This document shows positions 39,901 through 52,530 of a stretch of 64,000 nucleotides of DNA, one piece after another (within the stretch, counting starts at the first letter, position 1; every line of letters begins with the position of its first letter). The stretch covers positions 21,824,001 through 21,888,000 of the forward strand of contig OX344764.1 of the NCBI GenBank assembly GCA_947034895.1, written 5' to 3'. Below the pieces are notes generated by a model that was not told the DNA's origin, ran no database searches, and was given only the letters and a program-made list of their open reading frames with translations. A program made the position numbers and the translations under genes. The DNA comes from Rhytidiadelphus loreus (Eukaryota > Streptophyta > Bryopsida > Hypnales > Hylocomiaceae).

Positions 39901-40026
39901 GTAACTTACAGAGAATATGGATCGGAGTTGACATTGAGTTACTCAATCGGTGTAGGAAGACGTCGGAGGGGTGTACAGTTTGTCGCCTTCCCAGTCCCAA
40001 AGACGTACCTCCTTCCAAGCCGTAAT
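36930..40026. other. AT-rich spacer between B3 copies 1 and 2
   Basis: No exon or RNA gene could be recognised on either strand; short frames are AT-rich and look random. Runs of A and T and scattered direct repeats are present, with no clear periodicity. Confidence 0.5.
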
Positions 40027-40460
40027 TCAGTCCTCGACAAAATCTGGACCGACAGTTGAAACACTGAAGCAGGATTGGTCCACCAACTCGAATATTACAC
40101 GGTCCCCTTCTAGAATGTTGTGGGAGCGTGCGAAGCCCTTCCAGCCACCAGCAAATGAAACATGTGGGCGTTCATTCATGATGTAGACATTGACATGCAT
40201 TGGCCAAGTTGGTGTCTGTAGACCGTATCCTAATTTTACAATGCTGTTGAATTTTTCTCCATGTGCTTCGACGAAGCTTGCAGGGACAGTCTGCACAAGC
40301 AGGAGACGGGAATTACGTTGCAGATTTCAAGGAATGCGAAATGAAGAATTCAGCCGGAGAGAAGCAAACTTAATGGAAATTCACGAACCATTGCTTTGAA
40401 CGAAGACTTCTTCATAGTCTTCTCAAATGAAATATAAGCACTTCCACTTGCAGCGTCCAT
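40027..40460 (-). CDS. B3-domain gene, cargo copy 2 (intact, most diverged)
   Basis: Exon 1 is 40460-40389 (MDAASGSAYISFEKTMKKSS). Exon 2 is 40290-40027, after a good acceptor (CTTGTGCAG) and ending in a stop after VED. The exon lengths (72 and 264 bp), phase 0 junction and 111-residue product are identical to the other copies. B3 signatures are VPASFVEAHGEKF, WPMHVNVYI, FAGGWKGFARSHNILEGD and a C-terminal strand with CFSVS. The donor GTTCGT is weaker than consensus. The DNA upstream resembles copies 1 and 3 ('gacagg.aa.gtaac' phrase), so it descends from the same gene, by an earlier duplication than the one that made copies 1 and 3. It lies between the two arms of the segmental duplication. 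Confidence 0.85.
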
Positions 40461-42940
40461 CGCGGTATAGGAGGATTGTGACTTGTAGAAGAGAATTAGA
40501 AAACAGAGAAAGTGAAGGCGGAAGCAGCCAAGAATTGGAGCGAAGTGGATGAGTGATTTGGAGACACAGAGCTGCAAAGTGAAAATGAGAGAGTTGTGTG
40601 CCTCCAGCTCTAATCTTAAGTGAAGAAGACGATATGATGAAATTGGAGTAGACAGGAAAGTAACTTCTGCTTTCATTTGATTGGTCTTTCTTTTTTGTAT
40701 CAAGGAAATCTGTCGATGTGGATTCATTAATTAAATATCTTTGAGGATCCTTACAGGTTTTCTGTGAGGACGCTTATCATGCAGAGGAGACAGGAAGAGA
40801 TAGCGTAAAGTCCAATCCAACAAAGTTCCAATGGACTATGTTGTACGCAACTCAGTTCTTCCCATGGTACCTTTATTTATGAAGTCATTTAAGAAGAAGG
40901 AGACGTAGTGGAGTTGATGTAGAAGGATATTTTTTAGCAAATTTTTTGATTTCAGAACATCTTATTACTCTGTAGTGTGACTGAACAAATTATTTTCAGA
41001 GAGCTTATTCCGAAAAAGAAGTATTGTGTTACTGAATTTGAAGATTAATGAAAACTCATTTTTTCAGTTAATTACATTCTGGAAACTCGCAGATTAAGTT
41101 GAAAACGCTATTTACATGTTTGTTGTCTACTAAATTTCAGTATGTAATGATGTAACCAGATTTTTTATATGATGGTTGAAATCTTCAGTGTATCCCCTGT
41201 ATAAATTGTGGAAAGAGAAGACACTGAAATTAAATGAACATGACTTAACTTCTCTTAGCGTAACGTGTAACTTATAGCATACGAAATCTTCTAATCTTGT
41301 TTGAAATTCTGTATTTGACAGTTTTGTAAGCGAAGATGAGATCACTCATTAATTGTAAGTGATTTAACAAATAATGTGTTTGGTGAATCTGAAATAATTG
41401 AAGCATGTTTTAAAAATTTGAAATAGCAAGATTAAAAAAATTTAAAAAAATTTAAAAAGCATAATGATCTGTATCAGTGTTAAAAATTAATTAATTTCAG
41501 TGACTTCTGTTTTCATTTTCAGAACAAAAAGAAAATGAGAAGGTTTAACATTCTGCGGAATTGAAGTAGATAATGACATTGAATTGTTCCATTAGTAAAG
41601 ATGAATAAAGTTAGGTAAGTGAATGAAGGAATACGATGGCATTCTAAAATAATATGATTGCATAATGTCTTGCATTTTTTTTCAAACTAATTTTTGTAGT
41701 ACGGAATTTATGATTTAATGAAAAAACAAATGATTTTGAATTGTTTTGAAAATCGTGGATGACATGGCTTTTTAATAATGGATTCGGATAACTCGAAATA
41801 TATGAAGGAAGTATGTGATTTTTCTTAAAGTGAAAAAATACATTATTTTGAAAACAACGAACACATGCACAATATCAATTACAGAAAATGTCATTTAAAA
41901 AAAAAGGTTTAGACTGAGGAGCAAATTATGTTTTTAACTTTTTAACATTTTCTGCGTAAGTTGTTTATAATTTGGATTAAGTAGGAATGAGGTTCTTGAT
42001 GTAATTTTTTGTGGACAATAGAACTTGTCATGAACTGTGTACATAGACTGTGATTGTTGTACATTTGTGAAACCATTATTGCACAACAAATCATGGTGAA
42101 CCAGGAATGTAAGTTTGTTTTTTAATTTTTTTAATTTGCCAAAAAACTTAATTAATTATAATAGGTTGAATTCATGAAATGAGTAAAGTATTGTGTGCAA
42201 AAATAGTAGAGATTTCCCTAGTATGGAAAGGAAATAATGTAAATAAATACAGATTTGTAGCTGTGGTGACATACTGGTACAAACTTAGAAGAAAAATCAT
42301 TTGGTCCGTCCACTAGTTTCAGAAGTTAGAACTTAGAAGGGACATGCAGCAACTAAAATAGTACATGTAGTGGAAATTGTAGATTGTAAAAATAGGACGG
42401 TGTTCTGAGGTACTTGGCATTGTAATGAAATTTTCTAACATGTACTTCAGTATTCTCTTCTTCTGTCCACAACAAATGGATTATTAAGAGTCCTGTATGT
42501 TGTACTTTTGTTTCATACAGTATGTAGTGATATGAATCGTGTTTGCAAAGGCCCTGTTTGATGTAAGCAAATTTTGGACGTCGATATCAGGTAATGTGCA
42601 GTAGTATTCAGTTGCATTGTATCCACAAACTCAGTAGTCGATGAATCTTGTTTTTGGTGTAGACATTCGTGGCTTTTCATGGGAAATGTTTGGTAGTGTG
42701 TTAGTGTTTCCATGTTCAGGAAGTTATTGTTGTGTTTTGATGAAAAGCATAGTATTGGACTGATCAACATTGCTAATTTATATTGTTATAGTATTGGATT
42801 TGTGAGAATGTCTAAATTGTTTATTGTGAAGAAATAATTCAAGTCTTAAACAATTATAGAATGCACAAACTGAGTAACATTGAATTGGAAATTATGAACT
42901 CTGAATTTTCTATTCACATTAGTATTAGAGCTTACAATTA
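40461..42940. other. AT-rich spacer between B3 copy 2 and duplication copy B
   Basis: The first 200 bp resemble the B3 upstream regions. The remainder is AT-rich with no supported gene on either strand. Confidence 0.5.
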
Positions 42941-45667
42941 ATGACTGGGAAATTGATTGCAGGCCCTTCAATTTCTACATACCATGTAATTGTTTATATG
43001 GTGAGGAATAGATTTTCATTTATAATTTACTTTTGTACAAGAGTAACAATAAACTAACGACGTTGAAGATGTTGAAGTGACAATCAATTGAGTTTACGTG
43101 TTCTTTCAATATACCTCCCTCAAACCCATGAACTTCACTTAAAAATTAAAATGGTGACATTTGTAAAATGATTCTTTAATAATTTGCAGTTGATACATTG
43201 TTTCAAGTTTCATTGGCATGCTCTTTCATTTTTTGTGCGCTTGGGCGTTGTTTTCAGGTGTAAGTCCCGTTTGTGATGAACAGTGTGAAAGTGGCTTGAA
43301 TTAATAGCAGGAATTGAGTGTGACATCTATGTTTTAGTGATCTATAGAGTTCCTCGTGTGTTTTCCTACATGATTTTATGTAGAGAGTGTTGCATTCGTA
43401 ATAAATTGTTATCTCTTAGTTCAATGTGAGAGAAGTTATTCAAAAATTAAGGTGTTATGTATTATTACATATACAAAGAAATATCTTTCTATACATTAAA
43501 CAAGTGCAGCCGAGGTATATCATTGTGTGAATGAATAAGAGTGTTCAATTTTAAGTAGTTGTAATTTATAGGTTTGTCGTATTTTGAAGAGTATCATTTT
43601 AGGAGAAAATGATGATAAAGATTCGTTGTAGTCTTTTGGATTACATTGTTCATGATCTGGTTTATAGTTTCGTCTAATTTAGATTTTGTAGTGCGACGTC
43701 CTTTGTATGAAAAAACTCCAATACAAAGAAAATGTCAATGATGTTTACTATGATGCTGCTCTGAGTTCTTTTACTTTGGGTCATTATTGAGTTGTTCGAC
43801 TTTCCAAGTTGAATGTCTGTTTCATGGTGTAGGGGAATGCAAGTCTATTATTTGTTAAGATTCCTTACTTTCTCAAAAATTCTGGATTCTGAACTTGCTA
43901 ATTCTGGATCCATACAAAAAAATCTGAATGTTACATGTGTATATTAAAATGATAAGATGCTTAAAATGTATGACCATGAAGGTATTTCTGAAGGTATTAT
44001 TACATTTACAAGAGGTGAGTTGATGAGTTCTTCATGTTTAGTGTTCTGTAAGTCAGGCTCCCACCCTCCACCAGAAACTATAGATGAGGTTCTGAATTAC
44101 ACGTAGAACTTTCTTCTTATGAAGCTGGACTACCTAGTTTTGCCTGAAAATTTTCATATGTGAAATGTGTTACGGTGAACATGAATTGTTAACTGCATCT
44201 TATCTTACAATTATTTGGATTTGAGCATGTCTAAATTTGTTTTATTAACTTTTTTTCATGTTCAATTTTTGCAGCTTTAGATGACAGACTTCAAGTGTGA
44301 AGGACGTTGAACATTGTAAAGACATTTACAAACTCATTATTGAAGAATTAGGTGTCCACTTCATTGCTTCTGAGGAAGCACGTACAATGATCTGCAATAG
44401 CACACACACAAGTTCATTGGCGAGAAGTGCGTGTACTCTCTTCAAATTCTGCGACATACTTCAAAGTCCCTGTAAATTCTATGAAGATGCTGTAAATCCA
44501 TTCATTTCTTATACATCATAACATCTACCGTTTTGTTTTGCTTGATATCCTTCATGAACTTGGTAGCCTTCAATGTTTGTAATTTTAATGTAACATGTAA
44601 CGAGTATAGAAATAGCGCCCACTGATGTATATGACCTTTGCTTTTTATTTGAATTCATAAAATTCTGACCAATACAGACAGAAGAGCTAAGTGAAGTGGG
44701 GGGGGGGTCTGTGTAGATGTGTAAGAACTTCCCGAGAGTAGTTTTATTGCAAATATCCATGTTGTTGACATTACCGGGTCTTTTCTTGAAACTCTGGAAG
44801 CCGAAAATGCTGCTTGGCATCATGTTTGCTACATTAACGGTTTCAGTGAAGAGGAAGTCAGAAAATGAATTTGCAAACTCTATCCTTACAACAGTTTTCC
44901 TTACAGGTATGTATTTGAACTCCTATACTGTAATGGAAATCGTAGACAGAAGTATTTCAGAAAATAGTAGTAAAAAGAAAAGTGACATTCCCATATGCTT
45001 CTGTAATTGTAAAATGCCACCGAATTGAACTGTTTCCCTTACAGTGCGCAGAATTAGAACCTTGTAACTACTTAGTTCATAAATATTTTTCTGGAAGTGA
45101 TTGTGTGTAGGGCATTCCATTTTTAATTTTCAAGGACAAGGACAGAAGAATATGAATACGTAAAGTTGTAGTAGCAGGAGAACCCTGAAAACTGAAATAG
45201 AAATGGATATATTCTGGTCAGTGATTTGATTCGGAAACATGAAGCGGTTTTTAACAGAAATACAAGATATTTGCATTAAGTTCAAAATTTGCAAGGTACT
45301 TGCAAAGCAGATGCACTAGCATTCATCTGGTAAGAGTCCAAACGAACGAATTACCAATTCATGGAGTTCCATGTTCTGAAACTTATGTAGTCGAAGTTCG
45401 TAAATGTAGCTAAAGCCTCCTTTCGTGAAACAGCAGAAGTCACGATGTATACAGAATTGTTTGCCTGACAGTGGTACCGTCTTTGACTTATGAGTCTACG
45501 TTAAGTTTTTCTATGTCACATACGTTTCTTTAATATGTACATAGAAGGTGGTGCGTGGGACTTGGATTTGTGCTACTCCGAAATTGAAATGCCTGCATTC
45601 ACTTACAGATTGCAGTAAACGACTTCGGCATTGAATTCCTGAGTCCATGTGGGAGGACGTCGGAACT

Positions 45668-46104
45668 TCAGTCCTTGAGATCGTTGTTACGAAGAAGCGC
45701 CACATTGAAGCAGGAGCGGTCCACCAATTTGAAGTGCAGGCGGTCCCCTTTCTTAATGTCGTAAAAGTAAGTGAAGTCCTTCCACCCAGTGGCAAATGAT
45801 ACGTGCGCATGTTGCTTCATGTAGTATTCATTGACTGTCACAGGCCAACGGGGTTTGTTTTGTCCATAGCCGAGTTTCACGTATTTGTCGAACTTATCTC
45901 CATGTGCTCTTACAAAACTAGCAGGGACAGTCTGCAAGTGCAAGCAACGGAAAATGAGAGCCGGTGCACAAGAATGTCAATTGACGATGTCCTGAGAGAA
46001 CGATTGAGCACGTTGAATACAAATTAACTAACCAGCGCTGTGAAAGAAGATTTTGTCATCGTTTTTTGGAATGAAATCTCTCCAGCGCCATCTGCAGCGT
46101 CCAT
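45668..46104 (-). CDS. B3-domain gene, cargo copy 3 (intact)
   Basis: Exon 1 is 46104-46033 (MDAADGAGEISFQKTMTKSS) with donor GTTAGT. Exon 2 is 45931-45668 after acceptor CACTTGCAG. It gives 111 residues in phase 0, ending NNDLKD then a stop. The B3 core is VPASFVRAHGDKFDKYVKL, WPVTVNEYY, GWKDF..DIKKGD and SCFNVAL. A TATA-like ATATAAG lies about 125-130 bp upstream of the ATG (46232-46239, minus strand) and is partly conserved upstream of copy 1. With a complete frame, both splice sites and a promoter element, this is the copy most likely to be expressed. What it binds is unknown. Confidence 0.87.
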
Positions 46105-46231
46105 TGCGTTCGTAGTAAGAATCTATGAATTGCAGAAGAGAACCGGGAACTTGAATTCGTGAACACACAAAACACGGAAGGAAAGAGTACAAGGAGCAAT
46201 CGGGAAATACTGTTTCTAAGGAAATGAACGA

Positions 46232-46239
46232 CTTATATC
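46232..46239 (-). promoter_or_regulatory. Candidate TATA box of B3 copy 3
   Basis: Reads AGATATAAGTCG on the minus strand, upstream of the B3 start codon. Copy 1 has the related ACATAAGTCG at the matching place, so the element sits in DNA duplicated together with the gene. Confidence 0.45.
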
Positions 46240-46510
46240 TTGAAGGAAAGAAGACAACATTGCAGAGATTGACAAAGACAGGTAACATCATGTATACTTG
46301 AAATTTTACATTTATTGTAGATGTCTGCTGAATCTGTGGATTGGACTGACTTCATTTAAAATAATTGTGGAAGATTTGAGGGATTGCAGCTCAAGAGAAT
46401 TACATTTTCAAGGGGACAGCATGAGACTGTGAAAGCGGACATCCCATGACGTTACAATTATCAATTCTGTAAGTAGTTTTTCTCTGTACATTAAATGGGA
46501 ACATAATTCT

Positions 46511-49500
46511 AAATCCAAAAATGTCGAGTCCGAGCACTTGTTCTAGGAATTGAAGGTCATCTGAAGGAATTGCGTAAAGTGAAATGTATTTTTAAAAAAT
46601 AACTTGTATGTTTCCAGTGTCGCAACCTGCAAGTTTCTTTCAATCACTTCAATTTTAAGTGTATTCAATTACTAGAGCTGAAGTATAATTGAAGGTGAGT
46701 TCATTGTTCCTCAATTTTTTGAATGGAAACTAATTGTTTGAAGTTCATGAAGCTTCATTGTTAGTCTATTAAACGACCTTCTACTGCCAAGTAGTAATGG
46801 CTGAAACTGATTTTGGCTTAATCACATGAAATGATTTATGTCTTTCTTTCATTATTTTATGAAGCTTCAGGGTTTTAAGCTTGTCTAAGCAAGAAGGAAC
46901 ACAATATTTATGAGATGAACGTTGTACAATGTTATGTAGTCCCAATTGCAATGTGATGTTAGAATCATTTATCGAGTTCTATAGAGTGTAGTTATTTATG
47001 TTTAATTCAATTCCTGAAAATTACGTCATTACAGAAATTATGTATTAAATAGAATTTGTCCGTTTTTCATTTTCCAATGGGAATATACTTTTGAACTGTT
47101 GTATCATGGGACAGCAGAACTTTTTCTATGAAATTGTTAATACTATAAGTAGCATGGAATTGAATTTTTTTGAAAGATATTACTGCCTAATTGTAAAAAG
47201 GTTTTGAAAGTTCAATTGTTCATGTCATAAGCCTTCATGGCCTGAAATATGTTCATTTTCATTTTGAAACTTATATTTTAGTGCAACTGTACGGAATGAG
47301 TACTATCAAATGATGTAAATTAGAAGGAAAATGTGCAATTAGTAGTCCATATATGAAATAGTTTTCCTTAATTTACAAGCGATCTTCTAAGTCATGTATT
47401 TATGAATGAAATCAGTTAGGAAAGTAGACTTGTCATGAAGTTTATGTTGAATTAGTGAATCCAAGTCCTTAATGAAGCAGCCATGACCATGCTCGAGGGA
47501 CTGGTTTAATTAATGTAATAGGTATTTTGATTTTAGGAAAAAAAGAATGTATGAAGTAAGGACAATAGGAGTTTGTTGATTTTCATTAAGATAGTCTGTT
47601 TTTGCATGGGATCATGCAGTTTTTCATATGCAGTATACACGCATCACTAAAATCTTTGGAGTCAGTGATTTTTGAGAACATATTGGAATTCATTAGTTGT
47701 TTAGTACGTAGCTTCTGTTACATCTTTGTATGTGACATTAATTTTTGTGAAAACCATAGTTAAGAGTTAGAAACATTAAATTTTATTTTATTTTCTTGGT
47801 AGTACTGATTTGAAATTCGCAGTAAATGCTGTTGGATACTTCAAGGAATGTAGAATTCTGCCAGCATTAGAACAGTTGCTCGTAATGTATAACTATCTCA
47901 TGGAGTAGAAATGTACATTTTCCAGCATTAAGACATTATTATAATGCAAATAAAGTTATAATGCCAGTAAATTCTGACAATGTTTTTTTTTTTGGAAAAT
48001 CATGAATTTCATTTCAGAATTTGCCATTGAAGATAAAAGTTGTTTGCAGTGTACACAACAACGATGATAATCTCAGAATGTGGTTTTCCTAAGAGAACTC
48101 ATCAATTCATGTTATTAGAAAACTTTTCAATTCATGATTTCCTAATTTTCGAAAGCACAACAGTCATGTCATGACAATGAGGGCAAGCTTATACGAACAA
48201 AAATTATGATGTGAAGAACTGTAGTCATTTTTCAAAAAAAAAAAAAAAGTAATTTGAAATGAATGTGATGAGGAATGTTCATTTTCGTATAATTGCTATA
48301 ATGAGAAATAAGGAGAAGCGTCTAAAAGTTTGTGAAGATAGAAAGGACCGGCATGCAGAGAAATTGTAGATGTATATTGGCTGATAGTTCGTAAGGACAT
48401 TAGAACGGTGTGGATTCAAGTCTGTTTTTTTGCCTTTTACAAATGGAAGTGCGAATTTTGTTTTTCCTTGTATTGTCTAGTTCAGATGAAATGTGTGGGG
48501 TCTTATCTGTTTTACTTAGAGGGTAGAGTGAATGTGCTCATAGTAATCGCGAGAGGGCCAATTTTTTGCTTTTAAATCAAGAACTTGTAGAATAAATGAG
48601 GTGCCTATACAAATACAGTAAAGGAATTCATAATGAATATAGTTTGCTCTATATACATTTATGGTGTTGCATGGTAATTGGTTAATATTGTATTGATGTC
48701 AACAAAGTGTTTTTAGTTTTTGATTGATGAGAAAAGTAGTCTTAGATTAGTGGCCACAGAGAATGTTGAAGTTGAAATTGTTTTAATCAATTTATTCTTT
48801 ATTTGGAAGGATCAACTTGAATTGTATATACGATCTCCTCAATTTCTGTTTTCGTTGTATGTGTCTGAGGATGTGAAATGAGATGTCAGTTGAGAACCTG
48901 CTGTGAACCAAAGCATTCTTATATTTGTCAAGTACATAGAGACTGCTAGAGCAACAGTTTTAGGACACATTCACTATATTGTAAATATGTTTGAATTGTT
49001 GTTACTTTGGAATTATGAAGCAGTTGACACCTGAACATAGGAGCTGGGTATGCAAATTGTAACACAGAATTGCATCAACCATGTAAATGAAAACCATGAA
49101 TACATTGGCAAAACGTTCACTGTCTTTTTATTTGGAAAAAGGCGTTGTCATCAGATTGTTGGAATTGGAGGATTAATTGTACTGGAATTCACTGATTTTG
49201 GAAGAGGATCTCATGTTTGTGTGTAACTGATTTGTTTGATTGATGACGTTGTCTACGTATTTTGTTAATTTTGTAAAGATAGTAGGGTAATGTATGTAGA
49301 TTGGACTTTGACTTTAACAATGGAAGAAGGTGTTACAATTCAGAAGTTATTGGTTTGATAAAACATAAGTACCATGACTTCAGTTGAAGGCAAATAGACT
49401 AACAGAGAGAGGACAGTTTATGTGGAATAGATTTGTGCAAGTGGAAACTTCAAAAAAAATAGTGTACATGAGTTTGTTTTAGTTTATTTGAAATTGAGTG

Positions 49501-49536
49501 AGGGACAAAAATTAATATTCTCATTTTCTTTTGCAG
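46511..49536. other. AT-rich spacer, no gene seen
   Basis: Stops are frequent in all frames and no domain or splice-site chain could be supported. A run of 15 A residues lies at about 48235-48249. Confidence 0.5.
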
Positions 49537-50814
49537 GAAAACAAGACAACTGTAAGATGACCATCATATTAGGCATTGGCACTTTCGGTGTGGGTGTACA
49601 TATTTTTGATTCATAGAGGAGCTCTGTTGAGAAGAAGATGAAATTACGAAAACAAGAACATGATTTGCGAATCCAATTTGGGAAAGTAAGTACCTCTGAA
49701 ATAAGTAGTATATGTAGGCACATATGCATTTGTAAATTGTCCAAGTTTGTAGCACATAGAATGGGGTAGAGTAGAAGAAGGGAATTGTGGTTGTCTTTGG
49801 GTGGAATGAAATGTCAACTTCGCTTAGGAATGTAAAGATGCTTGAGTCATAGTAATTTTTTCTTCTGGCATGTGGAAGGACTGTCATGCTATATTTGTGG
49901 CTATTATGCATTTATATTGGACGGACCAAATGAAGAACGTAGTTTCGCTTGATTTACTGGATTTTTTGTTTGTTTTGTTATAAAATTGCATGCACTGTTT
50001 CTAAACAAGTGGAATGCATAGCTCTGTGTATAATGTGCAGCTTAACCCTGATAGAGGGGAAAGGTATTAGGGATATTGGAGACCCAATGATGGTGGCATA
50101 AAAATTTTGCACTAGAATAATTGATGAAGGATTGATAGCTCATGTCATATGTTTTCAGAATATGACATTCCAATCTGAACCCTATATTTCTAATATGTCA
50201 ATAAGGGAATGGACATGTGAGTGTGAGCAGTAACGTAATGAAAAACTCCAAAAAGAATGAGACTTTCAGCGTAGCATTTCTGGTTTAATTTGGAAGTCTG
50301 ATTCTTTATGTGCAGGAAAGGTGGCGAATCTGTGGCTCTGAGAGCGTATGAAGGGAACTGAGTAAGTGTTGCATAGGTAGAATAGAAAGGTATTGGTTAT
50401 CTTGTATATATTTTCTGAATGACTGAAGTTGTAAAGAGGTAGTTTCATTTCAGTACCATTATATTTAAAAATGTTTTCGCTTTTGTGGAGTGAATTTAAG
50501 TGAGAGGGAGATTGTATTCTTGGTAGCAAGTGATGTGATTTTATTTAGATTTCAAAGTGAAGAAGACTGGAAGAGAAAAGGGTGGCTAATGTATGTGAAA
50601 TTGTTGTATTCCTTTAATTCAGTTCATAGTAAGTTCCAAACTGAACATAACTTTTAGTTTTGTTGGAAGTTAGTGCAAGACCAGTATGTTCTGACCTATC
50701 TATTAAGAGCATTATAATTGAAGTGAGCAGGGAGGATCATATGTTGAAGAAAGGTGTAACGAAAGACTACCGTACAATTTGAAGTCTCCAGAAGGGAATT
50801 ACGAACTTGTTGAG
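49537..50814 (+). pseudogene. Candidate five-exon gene fragment of unknown family
   Basis: Five GT-AG segments follow each other in compatible phase: 49537-49551, 49617-49685, 50041-50063, 50316-50361 and 50731-50814. They include a charged, helix-like stretch (KKMKLRKQEHDLRIQFGK) and a good final exon (GGSYVEERCNERLPYNLKSP). One TGA, at 50359-50361 directly before a GTAAGT donor, breaks the frame and is one step from CGA. Two exons are unusually small (15 and 23 bp), so the model may be partly wrong. It lies near the right end of the giant CACTA, beyond the B3 copies. Confidence 0.33.
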
Positions 50815-52350
50815 GTATGTTGTTCAAATGAAGTTTTGCTGAAATATGTAGTTTGTACATGATCCCAGTAATTCATGATGAATACTGTTTTCGTTGAAGT
50901 GATGGTGACAGGAATGCATGTGTCATAGTGCTACCTTTTTTTTATTTATATTTGTCCTTGAGAAGTTCTGGAGTAGGACACTTGAACAAGCACATTATTT
51001 AGTGAACAAAAGTTGTGGGAACAGAAACGGAGGAATTGTGTATACAATGTGCTCATATGTTTTTGCTGTTGCCGTTACGTGGGAACATGAATTGTGATGA
51101 AGAGTTCAATGAGGATTAGTTTGAAAGTGAAGCAATCATTTAGCATTTGATGAACCTGATTTTGCTTGAAAAGAGAGTGTACATGTTTGAAGTGTTCTTG
51201 TGAACACCATTACCTATTTATGGGGCATGAGAAAACGTGTAGACAATTATCTTAAAAACAGAGTATGATTGAGGTTTCATGTAATTTATTGTGAGCTTGT
51301 AATTAAGAATTATTCAATTAAGTGAAGAGATTTTTCAATGTATGGAGACGTTGTTCATTTAAAGTATACCATATATGTATGAACAAAGTTGAAAGTTACC
51401 CTTAATTGAAAAGACTGAAGAAGTAAGATTAGTAGAACATATATTGTTTCTTTATAATGAATTGAAAAGAGTCCATCTTGAGTATGACATTTAATCACGT
51501 ACACTGGAATGCAAGCATGTTTTCTTCACATATAGGTACCAATGAAGTGTAGTTGTTGAAGATTTATATGGACAAAATCAGTGCGCCTTGTTTTTACGCT
51601 GTTTATGTTTTGCTTGTTCAGGAAAAGGTATATAGAAAGGTGAGGTAAGATTTTCATGTCTTCAAATATTTATTTTGGATTAGCAGTAAAAAGTACTGGA
51701 ATATAGTATGATGTATTAGACAGTCATTATGTGCATTGATTTGTGCAATCACTGCTGTAGTGGCCACTGAAGTTGGAATACAGTTCAAATATAATGTGCA
51801 ATTGAAAGCACGATAATTAGTGGTAAATATTGAATTGAAATGTTTAAAACGGGGACTAATATTTCAGTGATGTGTTGTGCATGTTTGTTTTAGGTACATT
51901 CTACTGTGCCCTTCACAAGTTAGTCAGTGTAGCTCAAAATTGAACTCAGAGTAATAGCAACATATTTGAAGTGGGTTGGCATGTAGTAGCACCTATAACT
52001 ACATATATATGCACTGTATGTAGAGAGAATGTATGCATATGTCCATGAAGACATGCCATTCATGAGAGGTGTAGAGTGACCATGTAGAATTACATGGGTT
52101 CTGTGTGATAATTTTTGCATGTACATGATGAGCTTGCAAGTTCATCTACAGCGCAGAAATGCAAGACAGCGATACATATGTATAGAGGTTGCAGATATGT
52201 GTATGCAGATTGCAGATTTATGTATGTAGAAGTTAAAATGTAGTATCTTCAAGATTATTTCTGAAATAAAGAAGAATTATGCATGATTTTTTCGATTCTG
52301 GCTTCATTAGGATGTGTACAGTATAGTAGATATCACAAGTGCCGACATCA
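50815..52350. other. AT-rich spacer towards the right CACTA end
   Basis: No gene is supported. Around 51900-52240 the DNA is rich in short ATGTATG/TATGCA-type phrases. Confidence 0.45.
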
Positions 52351-52354
52351 ACAG

Positions 52355-52530
52355 AAATTAACAAAGTTCTGTACAGAATTTAACAATACTGTGTTGACTA
52401 ATTAACAATTTATTGAACAGAACTAACAGTTTACTGTCCCGAAATCAACACTTCTTTGTTTTATAATACCACAATTAACACGTCCAAATTAACAAAAAAA
52501 ATCAACACTTTTGTGTTGAGTTTTGTTAAT
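52355..52530. promoter_or_regulatory. Right subterminal TTAACA motif cluster of giant CACTA
   Basis: TTAACA recurs at about 52358, 52380, 52412, 52475 and 52489, and TGTTAA at 52524, all within 200 bp of the right terminus. The arrangement mirrors the sparser cluster at the left end and matches the usual architecture of binding sites for the small CACTA protein. Binding is inferred. Confidence 0.6.

Larger units (their letters stand above)
42940..46510. repeat. Segmental duplication, copy B (contains B3 copy 3)
   Basis: Counterpart of 32750-36925 in the same orientation and order. It is about 600 bp shorter, with indels spread along its length. A poly-G run of nine (44699-44707) is present here but not in copy A. 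Confidence 0.75.

Noticed and set aside
50912..51100. Frame with FW....YLVN-type phrase resembling a Copia integrase region
   Set aside because: The match is a few residues only, with no neighbouring integrase or reverse transcriptase motif; likely chance.
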